This document shows, in pieces, positions 43,571-55,241 of a stretch of 64,000 nt of DNA (positions within the stretch are counted from its first letter, which is position 1; each line of letters starts with the position of its first letter). The stretch is from Pollenia angustigena (lineage: Eukaryota; Arthropoda; Insecta; Diptera; Polleniidae). A model generated the notes under the pieces. The model searched no databases, was not told the origin of the DNA, and worked only from the letters and a program-made list of their open reading frames with translations. The stretch is taken from positions 148,488,511-148,552,510 of the forward strand of contig OV884059.1 of assembly GCA_930367215.1 (NCBI GenBank). Reading direction: 5' to 3'. The position numbers and the translations under genes were made by a program.

Positions 43571-44930
43571 AAATAAGAAATTATAAACTCTTAAGCCCGA
43601 CAATATCATACCCTACACCCCAGTATTTAAAAACAAATTTTTGAGAGTGTAACCTACAAGGGACGAACTATGTTGTGAGGTTAAGGACCATTAAAAGTTC
43701 TTTGTGCCGAATATTATTTAGATATATTCATCTACATATATGAGATTTGTTTGCCTTTAAGTAATTTTAGGAATGCGGTTTCGACCTACCAGTACAACTA
43801 TCGTAAAAGTTAGTGTCGAAACTTTTTATGTCAATTCCAACATTTTTAAGTCGCAATTTACACTATGGGATTTTCCGACACACTTTACTCTTTTTCTCTC
43901 TAGCCAACATACTTTTCTTTTCTGAGTAAAATTCTGCATTTATTCTGCCTTTAACATTTTTTTTATGTTCTTTTCTGAAAAACATGTGTTATTTTAAAAG
44001 TTTAAAGCGTTCTTTTCTGATGATGTTCCTTTTAAAATTAAAAAAAATGCTACATGTTCAACACTCATTTTAATTAAAGGGGCATGAGTGCAGCCCTAGA
44101 TCAAGGCGAAATCACTACATGGTGGTGGCAAGTTTTGAGCCGTAAGCACTTACAATGCAATACAAAAAACATTTGCTGTTTCTGTTAGCTTTGGATTGTT
44201 GTAGTCTTGCCAACACCTGTAATTGAATTTACCTTGCGCTAATTATTTATTTAATGCCGAAATTTGTGTTCTTTTGTAAACGTAAAATATGAAACACTTC
44301 TTAAACATTAGGGGAGCATTTTAAAATGTTGCCAAGTCACATGTAACACTTATGCAACATTTTTTTTTAGAAAAGAAAACGCCATTAGTCTGTCCGGCAA
44401 GAAATGTCCATAGTGTAAATTGGGAGTAATGAAGTTTGGGCATTAAAAGCTTTTTTCGGGAGTTATCTTTGCATGGGTGCTATAGTCAAATATGAACCGA
44501 TTCCAATAAAATTTGGATAGATGATTAAGATTGTGAAAAATAAGTTTAGACCAATTTAATCTTAATACAAATATAAAAAGATGCATAAATACTCTATTCC
44601 GTTAATGAGCTTGGAGGGAGGGGGTCTTTGTGAATTATAGACCAATTTTCAAAATCTTTAATAGGCTTGGTCCCAACGATAATTTTAACTTTATGTACCC
44701 AATTTCATAAAATTATGTTCAAAATTGCAACCTGTATTTTTGGCACAAAGTTTACATGGACAGACAACCAGCCATGTGGCAGACGGACATCGTTAGATTG
44801 ACTCAGAAACTGATTTTAAGTCGATCGGTATACTTATAGGTGGATCTAGGACCAATAATGTAAGGTGTTACAAAGATCAGCACAAGCCCATAATACCCTC
44901 TTTACTATTGTGCTGTGAGTATAAAAAAAA
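43571..44930 (+). repeat. Mini-me-like interspersed repeat Y
   Basis: Starts AACAAATAAGAAATTAT..GCCCGACAATATCATACCC and ends ACCCTCTTTACTATTGTGCT then GAGTATAAAAA. The right part has GACGGACATCGTTAGATTGA ... AAGTCGATCGGTATAC. A TIR element is inserted at 43854-44422. Confidence 0.62.
43854..44422. mobile_element. TIR element CAATTTACACTATGG nested in repeat Y
   Basis: CAATTTACACTATGG and CCATAGTGTAAATTG are exact inverses at the two ends, and pairing continues imperfectly (TTTTCCGACA against TTCTTGCCGGACA). Flanking mini-me-like sequence continues across it when compared with repeat X. TSD uncertain (TTA/TAA if the ends are CACTATGG). Confidence 0.72.
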
Positions 44931-45251
44931 AGTTCAATTAATGTTAATTAATTACATTTAATTGTTAAACAAAATAAAAATAATTAACAATAAAATTGTG
45001 TTAGGCATGTGCTGTTTATTTGTTTGTAAAAATTCTTATTATAAAATATTTTTAGTATTTTTTCTTTGCCAATTTGTTACTTTTAAAGAAATATTTTTAT
45101 TTAAATACTTTTTTATTTGAGAATCTATTTTGAAAGAAAAAAAGTTGATGATCTAACTTTAGGGGTTTCTATAAAAAATGTGTTTTACGAAATGTTGTTG
45201 TTTAACATTTTGGAATAGAAGAATAAAATAACTAGAAATTTTAAAGTTTTA
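44931..45251. other. Unassigned AT-rich interval
   Basis: Nothing recognised; A/T homopolymers dominate. Confidence 0.45.
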
Positions 45252-45365
45252 CTGCCGTATTCATAAAAATATTTTTAATTTAAAAAACGTTAACAAAACA
45301 AACTTTGTATGAAAGTTTTACTTAATAAACGTTTGTAAAATTTAATAATCGCTTATGAATACGGA
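45252..45365. mobile_element. 114-bp MITE, GCCGTATTCATAA ends
   Basis: GCCGTATTCATAA and TTATGAATACGG are inverted ends around AACGTTAACAAA/AACGTTTGTAAA words. Related to 25488-25575. Confidence 0.65.
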
Positions 45366-45539
45366 GGTAAGTCTTTAGGTTTATTTAAGTTATTTAAAAA
45401 ATATTATTAAAAAGTTAATTTTTTTTGTAAAATAAATTTGTTTTGTTTTTGTTTTTTATAAAATAAAGTGTTTTAAAGTTGGGTCTACCGGACATGGACA
45501 GATTGTGGACTGATTCTAAAAGTATTTTAGGTAAGGTTA

Positions 45540-46810
45540 GGTTTCTTGGGCAGCCACCAAGAAGACACTTCACTTGGATCTTTCAGTGATTCCGTTACAA
45601 TATACATATATTCTCTTATGAAGAGAAGAAGCGACCTTAGTTCTCTCTTAGACAAATCCTCCAAAAACAGCCCAATTCCAAAGTCGACTTACCATTTTTA
45701 AAATTTTTTAAGTTTTTGAATTTAGTATTGTTTAACTTAAATTCCGTCATATTTTGGTGTTGGTCGGCTTACTCAACCCAAAGTTATGCACAACAATGTA
45801 TTTAGCATGCAACTGAATGTTGTTTCGCGCATAAACTCTAAGAGCTGCAAAACTCACTTTTTTTGGAATTTGGCATGTTTTATAATTGAGGTTCCAATAT
45901 GCAAACACCGGTTTTCCCAGGTATCTCTCCCTAATAGACCGATTTCCAGGATACTGACAAAATAGATCACAGTTTCCGTTTCATCTTGGCATGATTACTT
46001 CTACAGTAGTCATTTACTACTGTACAACATTTTCCTTAAATGAGTTTCTACCGTCCAGTGCCAGTTACCACTGAGATCATTCTCTAAATCGGTTCTCTGC
46101 TGAGCCTCGTAGAAAGAGTCGATTCATCATAGCCAGGCCACAATGTTAAAGTCTATAAGACTTGAGCTGAATAAGTGACTTATAGTGAGCCATTGGTAAG
46201 CCAACGAATTGATATATAAATCTGACATCCAGACGACCACCTCGATTGGCGTGCTCATTTTATCTCTGGTTTACCCGGTAGTACGCATACCTTGATTTCC
46301 ATTATAGCGCAACCTTGAAATGCTTCGCGATTTTGACATTCTGCACTTAACCTCGATGTCGTATAAACACCCGTTAGGGATGCAATGACAGCCTTTGCTG
46401 TCAGTAAATATATGTACATATACTCATCGATATGCGATAATACCTTGACAAGTCGGCCCCCCTCCCCCTTGTAGAATAGTTTTCCGGCTACAGAACACTA
46501 CAATCATCCAACAGACGAAAGGGAACCTTTATATCTAGTTCCTCTATGTATAAATCCCCTCCAACTCTATTTTCCTTCTTCGAATCGCCAGTATAGTGCC
46601 TTAGGGTTGGTTCTAGGAAAGGCATTTCAACAGCCAGATCATTGCAGAATGTCGTATTTGACACGTAACCCGCACCGAAGGAAGGCGCGTGGGCTGTCCA
46701 CCTCTCCATGGACAATCGTGTGAATCCTACCGTGGTTGTAAAAATGTATGTAAAATAATATCGGAAAGGTTGCTCTTCGCATTGATCTATGCCAGTACCG
46801 GACAACACAC
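45540..46810 (-). pseudogene. Non-LTR retrotransposon relic: RNase H domain and C-terminus
   Basis: Minus strand, several frames. Near 46600-46490 reads RHYTGDSKKENRVGGDLY then KVPFRLLDDCSVL, matching the RNase H opening of I/LOA-type elements (usually YTDGSK..GVGGGVY, FRL.D.CSVFQAE). At about 46420-46320 YLLTAKAVIASLTG and TTSRLSAECQNREAF match the DSQAAI / TSK-V-EC part of the same domain. Further down QDETETVIYFVS resembles the C-terminal zinc-knuckle region. The catalytic TDG is changed to TGD, and frame changes separate the blocks, so it is dead. The 5' reverse transcriptase is absent. GC content is above background. Confidence 0.7.
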
Positions 46811-46829
46811 ATACAATTTTTCATTTGTG

Positions 46830-47819
46830 TGTGTGTAAAACAGCGATTGTTGACTTCATTCAGTTTGCCGAAAATATAAACTTTTTTTAATTTTTGAGAG
46901 AATATTTAATAGTGTACGCCTGTCGGGCTGGGCCCCCCACCACTGATCTTCACCAATAAAATTAAATAGAAAATTTGCAAAATATTTTTCCTCAATTAAT
47001 TTTTATTTCAATTTTAAGGAAAGAAAGTCTAATTTTATAACTTTTTCTTCTTTTTAAATTAATTTTAGTTCTTTTTCTCATTACAGGTAATAAAAGGCAA
47101 CATTTTTGTCGAAAGGTCAGGTAAAAAAAGTTATATGTTTTTTTATAAAAATTAAAATAATTTTAAAAAATTTTGTGTGTTCTTCTTTCAAAAATATAAT
47201 TTATAAAGGTACTTTTTTAAAATCCATTTTTTTTATCCCTAAAAGATAATTTTCTCAAAATTTATAAAACGCAAACATAAGTTTAATGCAAAATAGAGAA
47301 ATCTGTACTTTTTAAACGTAATTTGGCAATATTTACTTTTTGAACTTTTAATTTTTTTAAAAGGTTTTTTTTTAAAGACTTTTTTAAGATTCATTCATAA
47401 AATTTAATAAATCTGGCAACAGACAGAAATCTTTTTTTTTTAAATATTGTGGACAAATTCTTTAAGTCCTCCTACATATTATAAAACATTTGATTTGATG
47501 GTGAAAGGGAAAAGACAAATGAAAAAGTGTGCTTTCTTTCGTGTGCACGCAGTTTATGAGTTGGTTGTTGGGAGAATGACGAAGAAGAAAGTGGAAAGGC
47601 ATTCAAAATACCCCAAATGCTGTAAAACAAATTAAACTTTTGGACACGAATGCACGAGGACTAAGAAATCAATGAATCAATGAAAGAATGTTGTATTCAG
47701 CCAATCAATTTTGAAAAAGTTTAGGCCACGTCTGTTTCCCTTAAAAAATAAATAAGAAAAAGCCAGACTTAGTTACCGTAGCTGCCATAAAGTACCTAAT
47801 TCTGAATTTCCCTTTTACC
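46830..47819. other. Unassigned interval
   Basis: AT-rich; a 62-residue plus-strand frame at 47447-47635 has no recognisable domain. Confidence 0.4.
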
Positions 47820-47827
47820 GTTTAAAC

Positions 47828-48014
47828 CAGTGACGGGCACATTTGCAAATCCTATGTACGCGTGCATAGGAATAAAAATGCTGCTTGTGCGACGTCGACA
47901 CATGTACACTATAAACTACTTTGTGTGTCTGTGACAATGTACGTTTGGCTGATGCTTTGTTGTTATTTCGTCAACACAAGCATAAATGTGATAGTATGTG
48001 TGTGCCCTTCACTG
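47828..48014. mobile_element. 187-bp hAT-like MITE
   Basis: CAGTGACGGGCACA and inverted CAGTGAAGGGCACA ends; 8-bp duplication GTTTAAAC on both sides (47820-47827, 48015-48022), itself palindromic. CAGTGxxGGGCA is a typical hAT terminus. Confidence 0.85.
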
Positions 48015-48609
48015 GTTTAAACTATTAAAATGATAGAATTGTGTGTTTTTGTGAATTTTTTAATAAACACTGTTCTGAATATTTAGACTGGAGTTGCAAA
48101 AAACCAATATTCAAATAACTGAACAATGAAAAAAATTCAACTGGAATTTGTAAAAATAACTAGACAATCTAAAAAGTTAAAAAAAAAAATAAATTTATAT
48201 AATATACACAGTGAAACTTCGATATTACGAACTTCGTTATAACGAAAAACTCAATATAACGAATTTTTAGCTGAGTCCCTTGGAAAAACCTTTTATTGCA
48301 AAGTTTTTCATATAAAAATGCACTATAGCTATAACGAAGAAGTTCTGAGCTATAAAGCCTCTATATAGCGAAGTATTTTTTCAGAATCCTCTATATAACG
48401 AAATTATAATTGAGAAATACATACATATGTATAACATTTTAAGTGTGTAAGTCATTAAAATCCCGTTATCAAAAGCCTCTACATAACGAAGTCTTGAACT
48501 AAAGCCTCCATACAACGAAGTTAGAATAAAGCAAAATTAAATTTTAAGCAAAACGGGGAAGTCCCTTTTAAAAACAACGAAAGGTACATAAATGTCTTTG
48601 CATATGTAA

Positions 48610-48750
48610 CATAGCGTCTTCACCTGACAATTTTTTGTCATACCAAACGTCAAACTTCATATTAAAAAACGCTGACAAAAATTTTCGAGTTTTTTTTATA
48701 TAGACTTTGACGTTTGGTATGACAAAATATTGTCAGGTGAATACGCTATG
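48610..48750. mobile_element. Harbinger-like foldback MITE, 141 bp, nested in P3
   Basis: CATAGCGTCTTCACCTGACA and inverted CATAGCGTATTCACCTGACA ends, pairing for about 48 bp including TTTTGTCATACCAAACGTCAAA-type arms. TAA flanks on both sides (48607-48609, 48751-48753). Confidence 0.85.
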
Positions 48751-48796
48751 TAAAGCGCCACACAAGTAGTCAGTTCTGTTTTGGTTCTTTGCCAAA

Positions 48797-49030
48797 ATGA
48801 GTGTATTAAAGCGTAAATCAATTTCTATACGAGAAAAATTTCTATAATTGATGCTGTTGATCGTGGTGACAAATCTAAGCAAGAAATTGCTAAACAATTT
48901 AATATACCGCCGAGTACTCTTTTCTACACCGCAAAATACATTCGACAGCTTAGCATCTGTCGAACAAAATATTGACGGTTGCATTCTTAACTTGCGTAAA
49001 CAAACAAAAATTACACAATATTTTACTTAA
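48797..49030 (+). pseudogene. pogo-type transposase relic: HTH start plus C-terminal peptide
   Basis: From ATG at 48797 reads MSVLKRKSISIREKF then stop. One frame over, from 48841, reads SIIDAVDRGDKSKQEIAKQF then NIPPSTL. Together these are the CENP-B-type N-terminal helix-turn-helix of pogo/Tigger/jerky transposases, broken by one frameshift near 48838. The whole DDE catalytic domain is missing. The last stretch (frame of 48848) reads SVEQNIDGCILNLRKQTKIT then QYFT and stop: a C-terminal tail whose QTKITQYF (49001-49024) fits the PCNA-interacting box pattern QxxIxxYF. Pogo transposase is known to carry such a box. About 75 codons remain. Not functional as a transposase. Confidence 0.72.
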
Positions 49031-49289
49031 ATGTAATAAAATAAAAAAATAAAAAATAAAAACATAATTTTTTATTTACCTCTTAAATAGAGAATTTTTA
49101 TTATGTACATAGTATTTTCGTGTTAAATAGAATTTGGACAAAAAAAACTGTAGTTATAACGAATTTTGTTCGTATTAATTTAAATTTCGTTATACCAAGG
49201 TTTCACAAGGGATATGTATAACGAATCAATAGCTATAACGAAGTAGTTTTCGATCCCCTCTAGATTCGTTATATCGAAGTTTGACTGTA

Positions 49290-50185
49290 ATTATAATTTG
49301 TATACTATAACGTTAATAAAACGAGGAAACGCAACAATAAAAATTGAGTTTTACGTCATATAACATATCGTCACCTAAAATCAAAAAGGGCATAAGTAAC
49401 AAAAAAGTTCAAAATCTACTTTTTTTGCGAAATAATCATAAGCGCGAAAACACGAATTTTACTGGAAAAGATTTTTTCTAATTATCTAAACATCTATCCG
49501 ATAATCTTAAATTATTTGTGCACGATTTTAGATCTTTGTCCAATTCGTGTAGAAATGGACCAGTGGAAAATCGGACTGAAATTAAGAATTCTGGACTGTT
49601 TTTCATTTTTGTAATACTTAAGGTGCCTTAATTGGGGAACCTCTGGTGACACTCCTAATATGTTGATAGATCCCTAACTCTTTACTTAAACTAAAGGAAT
49701 ACAAGTCCTTAATTAATTTGGAATTTGATTTCAATCGGACTAACCGTTTACAAAGTCCAGAAAAATTCCCTTTTTTGTTCTTAAATCTATTTGAACATTT
49801 TCAAACTTTCATAAAAATTTAGTCCTATTAAAATTTCCAAAGGACATCATTTTCCATTCTTGTCAGTATAGATTATTTCAAATACTTAAAGTGCTTTCGA
49901 AAAAGCCTTGCAAATTGGTATTGAAAATACAAACAAGATCCATTTATGTATATAGATTTTGAACGGTACTTTTATCGCGTTTTTGGATATAAATTGGAAT
50001 ATCTTTAGGCAAGATTTAAATTGTTTCTTTATATTAAGTATGTAATTAATAAAAACAATATTTTTTAATATTAAAGAAATTCTATGTTAACTGGACAAAT
50101 TGTTTTTGAGCTGGTAACTGGACAAGTCCCAAAAAAAAAAACTAGACAATCCAGGCCATTCCAGGCCGTCTGGCAACCCTAATTT
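49290..50185. other. Unassigned interval, possible right end of a CTGGACAA-rich element
   Basis: AACTGGACAA / CTAGACAATCC / CTGGACTG words are repeated at 49590-49600 and 50090-50150, and the region ends GTCTGGCAACCCTAA, like the inverse of a TTAGGGTTGCC terminus. A matching left end was not established (48075-48175 has CTAGACAATC). Confidence 0.35.
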
Positions 50186-50187
50186 AC

Positions 50188-50530
50188 ATCGATAACCGTA
50201 CCGCCGTTATGGCCATGCGATCCATAAAAGCTTTTGAGTGCCGATCATTTCTTAACGAGATGGCTGATCAATTTGATATCAGCATCAAGGAATCAAGAGG
50301 GGGAGGGGGGGTGGTCTGGGATCAGCCACCGGATCGACGGATTGTAGGACATCTCCGGCGTTGAAATGGAGCGCATTTAAAGCTTCGTTAAACGTTCGGG
50401 TGGGTTATACGGTAGGCGTTCTGTTAAGTGGAACTCCATGGTATCACAATGGATCATTGGGTATATGTGAGTTAGATGGATGCTGACTGCCATTTCTACC
50501 TAACCCAATGTAAAAATTTAAACCCAATGT
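50188..50530 (+). pseudogene. Non-LTR retrotransposon relic: RNase H fragment and 3' region
   Basis: One open frame from 50188 reads IDNRTAVMAMRSIKAFECRS then FLNEMADQFDISIKE, resembling the DSQAAI...V-C---LNEMA..FDI stretch of RNase H in I/LOA-type elements. The expected WVPGH block is missing (deletion), followed by GGGGGAGGGG and GGTATCACAATGGATCATTG, then GCCATTTCTACCTAACCC, a 3'-UTR type that I associate with dipteran non-LTR elements. 5'-truncated and internally deleted. Confidence 0.5.
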
Positions 50531-50539
50531 AAAAATTAA

Positions 50540-50640
50540 AATGAGTACCCCGATAGGCTAACTGATAGTGATTCGATTCCCGCCGGAGACTCTGCTTGCA
50601 TTCCTGCAGTCAAGCGTAGAGCTTCGCGGGATGAGCTTAG
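50540..50640 (+). repeat. tRNA-like fragment with B box
   Basis: GATTCGATTCCCGCCGG (50572-50588) fits a pol III B box with one mismatch, and ATAGGCTAACTGATAG just upstream is A-box-like but only about a dozen bases away, too close for a tRNA gene. Probably a rearranged SINE or tRNA relic. Confidence 0.35.
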
Positions 50641-50649
50641 GGAAAAAAA

Positions 50650-52610
50650 AAATTATTTTTTAGCTAAAAGTCCAATACAGTCAAACCATGTTTTGCACAC
50701 AGAATTTATTCCGGAAAATCACTTGAACTTTCATGAGGTTTTTTGAAAATGTTGGTACCAAATTAACAAAATTTGCTTATTTTTTTAACAAATATAAATT
50801 TCAAATAATTTTGCTAGTATCAGTCCATAATTGGCTAATGGCCATTTTCTCAATGTATCGATAAACTGGCTGTTACTTAATGTCAACAACAATTTATTAT
50901 AGCGATAAACTGTCCGTTAACGATTTTGGGTTTCTCAATATACCGACAAAAAACATTGTTTTCAGCTGGCAACACCTCTCAAAATACATGTTAAAGCTGG
51001 GAGTCAGCTGATTAAATTTATCTGTACGGCAAATTAAAGTAAAATAACTAATTGGCAGATGAGTGCTGGTTAGCTTTGCGACAGAATATAAGCAAATTAG
51101 ACATTGAGAAAACCCAATTTCTTTAATGTGCAGTCTTTCGTTGGGAAAAGAGATAAACGTATAATAAATATAATAAATCTCTGATAAAATACATTTTTCC
51201 AGAAATCGCTTTATGTACTTTACATTCGTAGAAATCTGTTATTTAACTTTTTGTCAGTATGGTGAAACATATTAAGTAAATTTTTTTCGATTTCATTATC
51301 ATAAAAATGTCTTTTACTCTATAACCTAAAAATTAATATGGTTTAAAATTTGAGTGGCTTTAAGCACAAGGGGTTCAAGTGGATTATGTTAAATATTGGG
51401 ACAAAAGCTGTTGCTTCGCTTGTGCTCCAAGCGAAGCAGGTATTAAAATGTCAAGTGCTTGAATTGTTCACCATATCTAGCATCCGGATGAGAATCCTAC
51501 ATTCACCTCTTGTGCTCTGAAAAAATTCTCCGAACTTCACCTATAATTCCATATGTAAACTCAATTTTAGAAACATTTTCCTTCAGTTGAATTCGTTTGA
51601 GTTTTATATAAAAAAAAATTTAACTATGTAAATATTTTATTTTTGCAGATTTTTCTTGAAAAAATATGCTCTAACCCCTTGTAAACATTAAGGTTATCAT
51701 CATAACAAACAATTACATTCGAAACTTTTTTTAATCCTTTCAATAACACTTCCTAAATTAAACACACATACACAATCATACCAACAATAACACAACAACA
51801 ACAACCATAATAAACGGATGCCTGTAATAAATAAGTTTTTTCACACCTCATTATTATGATGATAATGATGTTGTTGGTGTGTGATTATTACTGCAACAGT
51901 AATTGTTGATGTTATTGTTTTCCGAGGCGCCTCCCTAATCCCTGTGCAGTCGACTGTGATGGTACGTACACACTTACATGAAAAAATGTACGCAGCAGTA
52001 AATTGCACATTTCTATAAAAAAATTCTTCACAAAATTGTACAACCAAGACTTGGTGTTGGTGATCTGTGTTGCCAACTCTCGACGATCAAAAACTAAAAA
52101 AAATATAATAAACAAGTAGAAATTTTATGTTTGGCTTATTTATTAACCCCGTTAGTCATAAAAAATAAAACAGGTCTATGAAAGGTTTGTTAAACAAATT
52201 TAAATCCGTTTTATAAGTCTGTTTTACCTTTCATAACTTATTTCGGCCGTTAAAATGCAAACATTTTTATAAAGAATGTAAAAAATATCGTTGTAAAAAG
52301 AAACTGTTTGGGAAATTTGTTCTATATAAGATCTTTATTCAAATATTGACAGACTGTATTATAAATTTGCTTAATTTCGCCTTAATACGATTTTAGGCCC
52401 TTTTTGGGAATGGGCTTTACACGGGACCCATCATCAAATTTTGAAGCGATCCTTTAAAAACTAAACATTGTGATTTTAAGTCACCTAATATTAAAATTCA
52501 CTCAATTTCATGAGGATATTGGACTTTATATATGCGTCTTATGGTTGATTATGGTCCCATCCTTTAAACATTTATTTGATTTTATAAATTCAATTTATAT
52601 TAAACTAATG
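50650..52610. other. Unassigned interval
   Basis: AT-rich with simple triplet repeats at 51845-51925 (ATTATTATGATGATAATGAT). GC rises at 51925-51970 (GAGGCGCCTCCC, CAGTCGACTG). No frame, splice pair or element recognised. Confidence 0.4.
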
Positions 52611-52617
52611 TCAATGA

Positions 52618-53645
52618 CCAGGGAAACCATAAATATGCAATTGCATGTTTTTCCTTGTACAACCAATGAAAGCAGAAACAATTTATGTATCCGTTTAAGA
52701 GCTTTTTATGAATTTTGGCATCGATTTGTTAGTGCTTATTTTTGCATATTTTACCGTTTGCAGCATTTTTTTTGCATAATTTAGTTTAAATAGCCTTTTT
52801 GCAGCATTTTTTTAGGTTTATAGCGCATATTTTGCCTTTTTAAGGCATATTTTGATAAATATTAAATTTTTTTAGATGCCTACAGAAGCTCTCGCAGCAA
52901 ATAAAAAATTAATTTTTTTTTTTAATTCTGTTACTTCAATTAAATTTTTACTCTAAAATTGTAAGACAAAGCAGGTTGTCATTAAGGATAAATGTTATGC
53001 AATTTGTATCTAGACCAATCTTTTAGTATTCCGATCGACTCAGAATCACTTTTTAAAGTGATCGAACGATGTCCATCCGTCCGTCTGGCTGCTTGTCTGC
53101 CATGTTAGCCTTGTGCGCAAAGTACAAGTTCCAATTTTGTAGATAACTTGATCAAATATGGACGAAGTCTATGCAAATGGTGGGAATCGGTCTATAATTT
53201 CACATCCAAATTAGACTCTTTGTGTCCGCAAGCTATCTAATTATGATGGTATTTAAATTTAACTCGTCCCAAAAATATTTTACTGCAAATTAAATTAATT
53301 TCGAATCGGTCCACATTTGCTCAAAGCTCCCATTGTTAAAATAGCTTTAACTTCCTTTTAAATGTTAACATTTGTTAGCAATTTAGCGACCGTACCTGAA
53401 ATCCCTTTAAAACCCATATGGATGGTAATATCTAGATAATATTCGGCGCAAACATCACTTATATGAATTTTAACCTTATATGGGCTTAAGCGATAATATT
53501 TTTAGGTTTTTTTTTTAAATTTTGCTATTCAATTGTGTCTTCATATGAGACATTTTTAATTTTTAGGGCATATTTTTAAAATTTTTCAGGGCATATTTTC
53601 GGATTTTTACTGCATATTTAATGCGCATATTTCTGGTTTCCCTGG
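52618..53645. mobile_element. hAT-like element D with GCATATTTT subterminal repeats
   Basis: CCAGGGAAACCATAAATATG and inverted CCAGGGAAACCAGAAATATG ends. GCATATTTT/GCAGCATTTTT words are iterated inside both ends (52745-52860, 53565-53630). Flanks TCAATGAC / TCATGAC look like an 8-bp duplication with one base lost. Contains mini-me-like copy Z. Confidence 0.72.
52985..53490 (-). repeat. Mini-me-like repeat Z, nested in hAT-like element D
   Basis: Minus orientation of repeats X and Y: CCGATCGACTCAGAATCAC, then ATGTCCATCCGTCCGTCTGG (GTCY tract), then TTTGTAGATAACTTGATCAAAT. It ends at about 53490 past TTCGGCGCAAA, matching TTTGCGCCGAA in repeat X. Confidence 0.62.
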
Positions 53646-53649
53646 TCAT

Positions 53650-54390
53650 GACTCATGACAATATTGCTTGCAATTATTATGTTACGCGTTTTTCGAAAGT
53701 GTATGTTATATGGAACCCATGGTAAATTAAAGCGATAAAGCGACTTTAATGGAATAAGACATGGTATCTTAGGGTCATACATAAGTCATAAAGTCAGATT
53801 TGTATTAATATGTGAGAAGGATGGTGTATTTTCTAAATCATAAGTCATAACAACATTAAATCACCGTCAGAGCAAAAAAAATAAAAAAAAAAATTATTAA
53901 AAACGCCGGCAAGAAGCAAAAATGATAAAAATTTTACGGTTTTGTGTGAAAAGTTTGCATTCGACATTCCCAGCCATAATGCCAGCGGCTGTTAAACATT
54001 CCCAAGCTTTTGCATTGTTGTAACTCAAACGCATCTTCCGTACTTTTGAGCGGACAATAGTAACACGTTTTTCCGCCGCGAAGCGCCTGTATGATAATAT
54101 GATTGTGCCGTTAGTCTCCTAAGATTTTATAATTTTGATGCTTTTAAGATGTATTTTGTTCATTTTTATACATGAACAAACCTTTTTATTCAGATTTTCC
54201 ATTAAAAAGGCAACAAACGCATTTTATTTGGGCACTAACCACTTCCTGGTGGGATTTTTCTAACCCGCTTTTGTCTTTATTTTTAACACAAATTATTTTT
54301 CCGTTTTTTGTGCACAATACCGAAATAGTTTCGTTAACTTCCATTTTATAAATTTATCTAATCCTTATTTTTTATTATTTATTAATTAAA
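53650..54390. other. Unassigned interval
   Basis: A pair of TAAGTCATAA words with shared neighbours at 53781 and 53838. Otherwise nothing recognised. Confidence 0.4.
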
Positions 54391-54394
54391 TTAA

Positions 54395-54899
54395 TAAGGG
54401 AAATTACGATGGGAAGTGCAAAGTGTGCAAACGATGCAAATGCATGCAAAAATACACACATTTGCACAATACAACAACAAAATTTACGTATTTGCAATTT
54501 GCTCTATTTTACTTCGTTTGCACTAAAAAAACCATGAGCAAGATTAGTAAGCGCATATTTGCTCAGTTGCAAACAAATGTAAACAATAACATTTGACATA
54601 TTAAGCGCCATATTGATTTACGGAAACTTATAAATTTAACATTTTCGTGGGTTTTAATATAAAATAGAGAATTAAATCTAAATTAATTATAAAGAAAAAA
54701 ATTTCTTAATTGTGTATAATTGTAAGCAAATGCAGATTTTTGACAGTGCTGCCAGAAGTTTTTAGTGCTGCAGAATAGATTTTTAGAAAAATAACACATT
54801 TGCACAAAAAATAAAAGTGGTGTGTTCACGATCAATCATAATATGCACTGCAAATTTACACATTGCAAATTTGCACAATGACCATCGTGATTACCCTTA
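54395..54899. mobile_element. TIR element with iterated TTTGCA motifs
   Basis: TAAGGGAAATTACGATGG and inverted TAAGGGTAATCACGATGG ends; TTTGCA/TGCAAA words occur more than a dozen times across 505 bp. TSD not clear. Possibly hAT-like by the GGG terminus and subterminal motif design. Confidence 0.65.
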
Positions 54900-55106
54900 A
54901 TGTTAATGTTGTAGAATTTGCACAATTTCTTTTTTCAAAACATAACAAAAAAAAACAAACAGTAAACAAAAAAACGCCTGACACTGAACATACCACATAG
55001 TCCACATGCAAATCAGAAAAGCTCAGGTTGTATTGTAATAAAATCATATATATTATTTCTAAAGCACTTTTTTTTGTCGGTTGCAAATATCTCCCATACC
55101 ACCGCA

Positions 55107-55166
55107 TCAAATTTAATGAATGATATCTCATTTTATTTCAAATTTAATGAATGATATCTCATTTTA
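55107..55166. repeat. Direct duplication of ~29 bp
   Basis: CAAATTTAATGAATGATATC followed by TCATTTTA occurs twice (about 55107 and 55139) without differences. It lies shortly before a Helitron 3' end. Confidence 0.85.
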
Positions 55167-55241
55167 AAGCTTATTTCTAACACTAATGACGAAAAATAAT
55201 TAGAAATTGAAAAATTTATATTTTCATTGATAAAAATTACG

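Larger units (their letters stand above)
48209..49287 (+). mobile_element. pogo-like element P3, internally deleted
   Basis: CAGTGAAACTTCGATATTAC and inverted CAGTCAAACTTCGATATAAC ends; right flank TA, left flank CA (probably a mutated TA). CTCTATATAACGAAG-type units are iterated inside the left end (48340-48520) and ATAACGAA words inside the right end. The centre keeps both ends of a pogo-type transposase (48797-49030) and a nested foldback MITE (48610-48750). Confidence 0.85.

Noticed and set aside
48075..50180. One large hAT element enclosing the pogo-like element P3
   Set aside because: CTAGACAATC is shared and the right end looks like TTAGGGTTGCC, but the left end does not match as a TIR and no TSD was found.
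50540..50600. tRNA gene
   Set aside because: A- and B-box-like words are too close together and no cloverleaf forms; kept only as a tRNA-like fragment.
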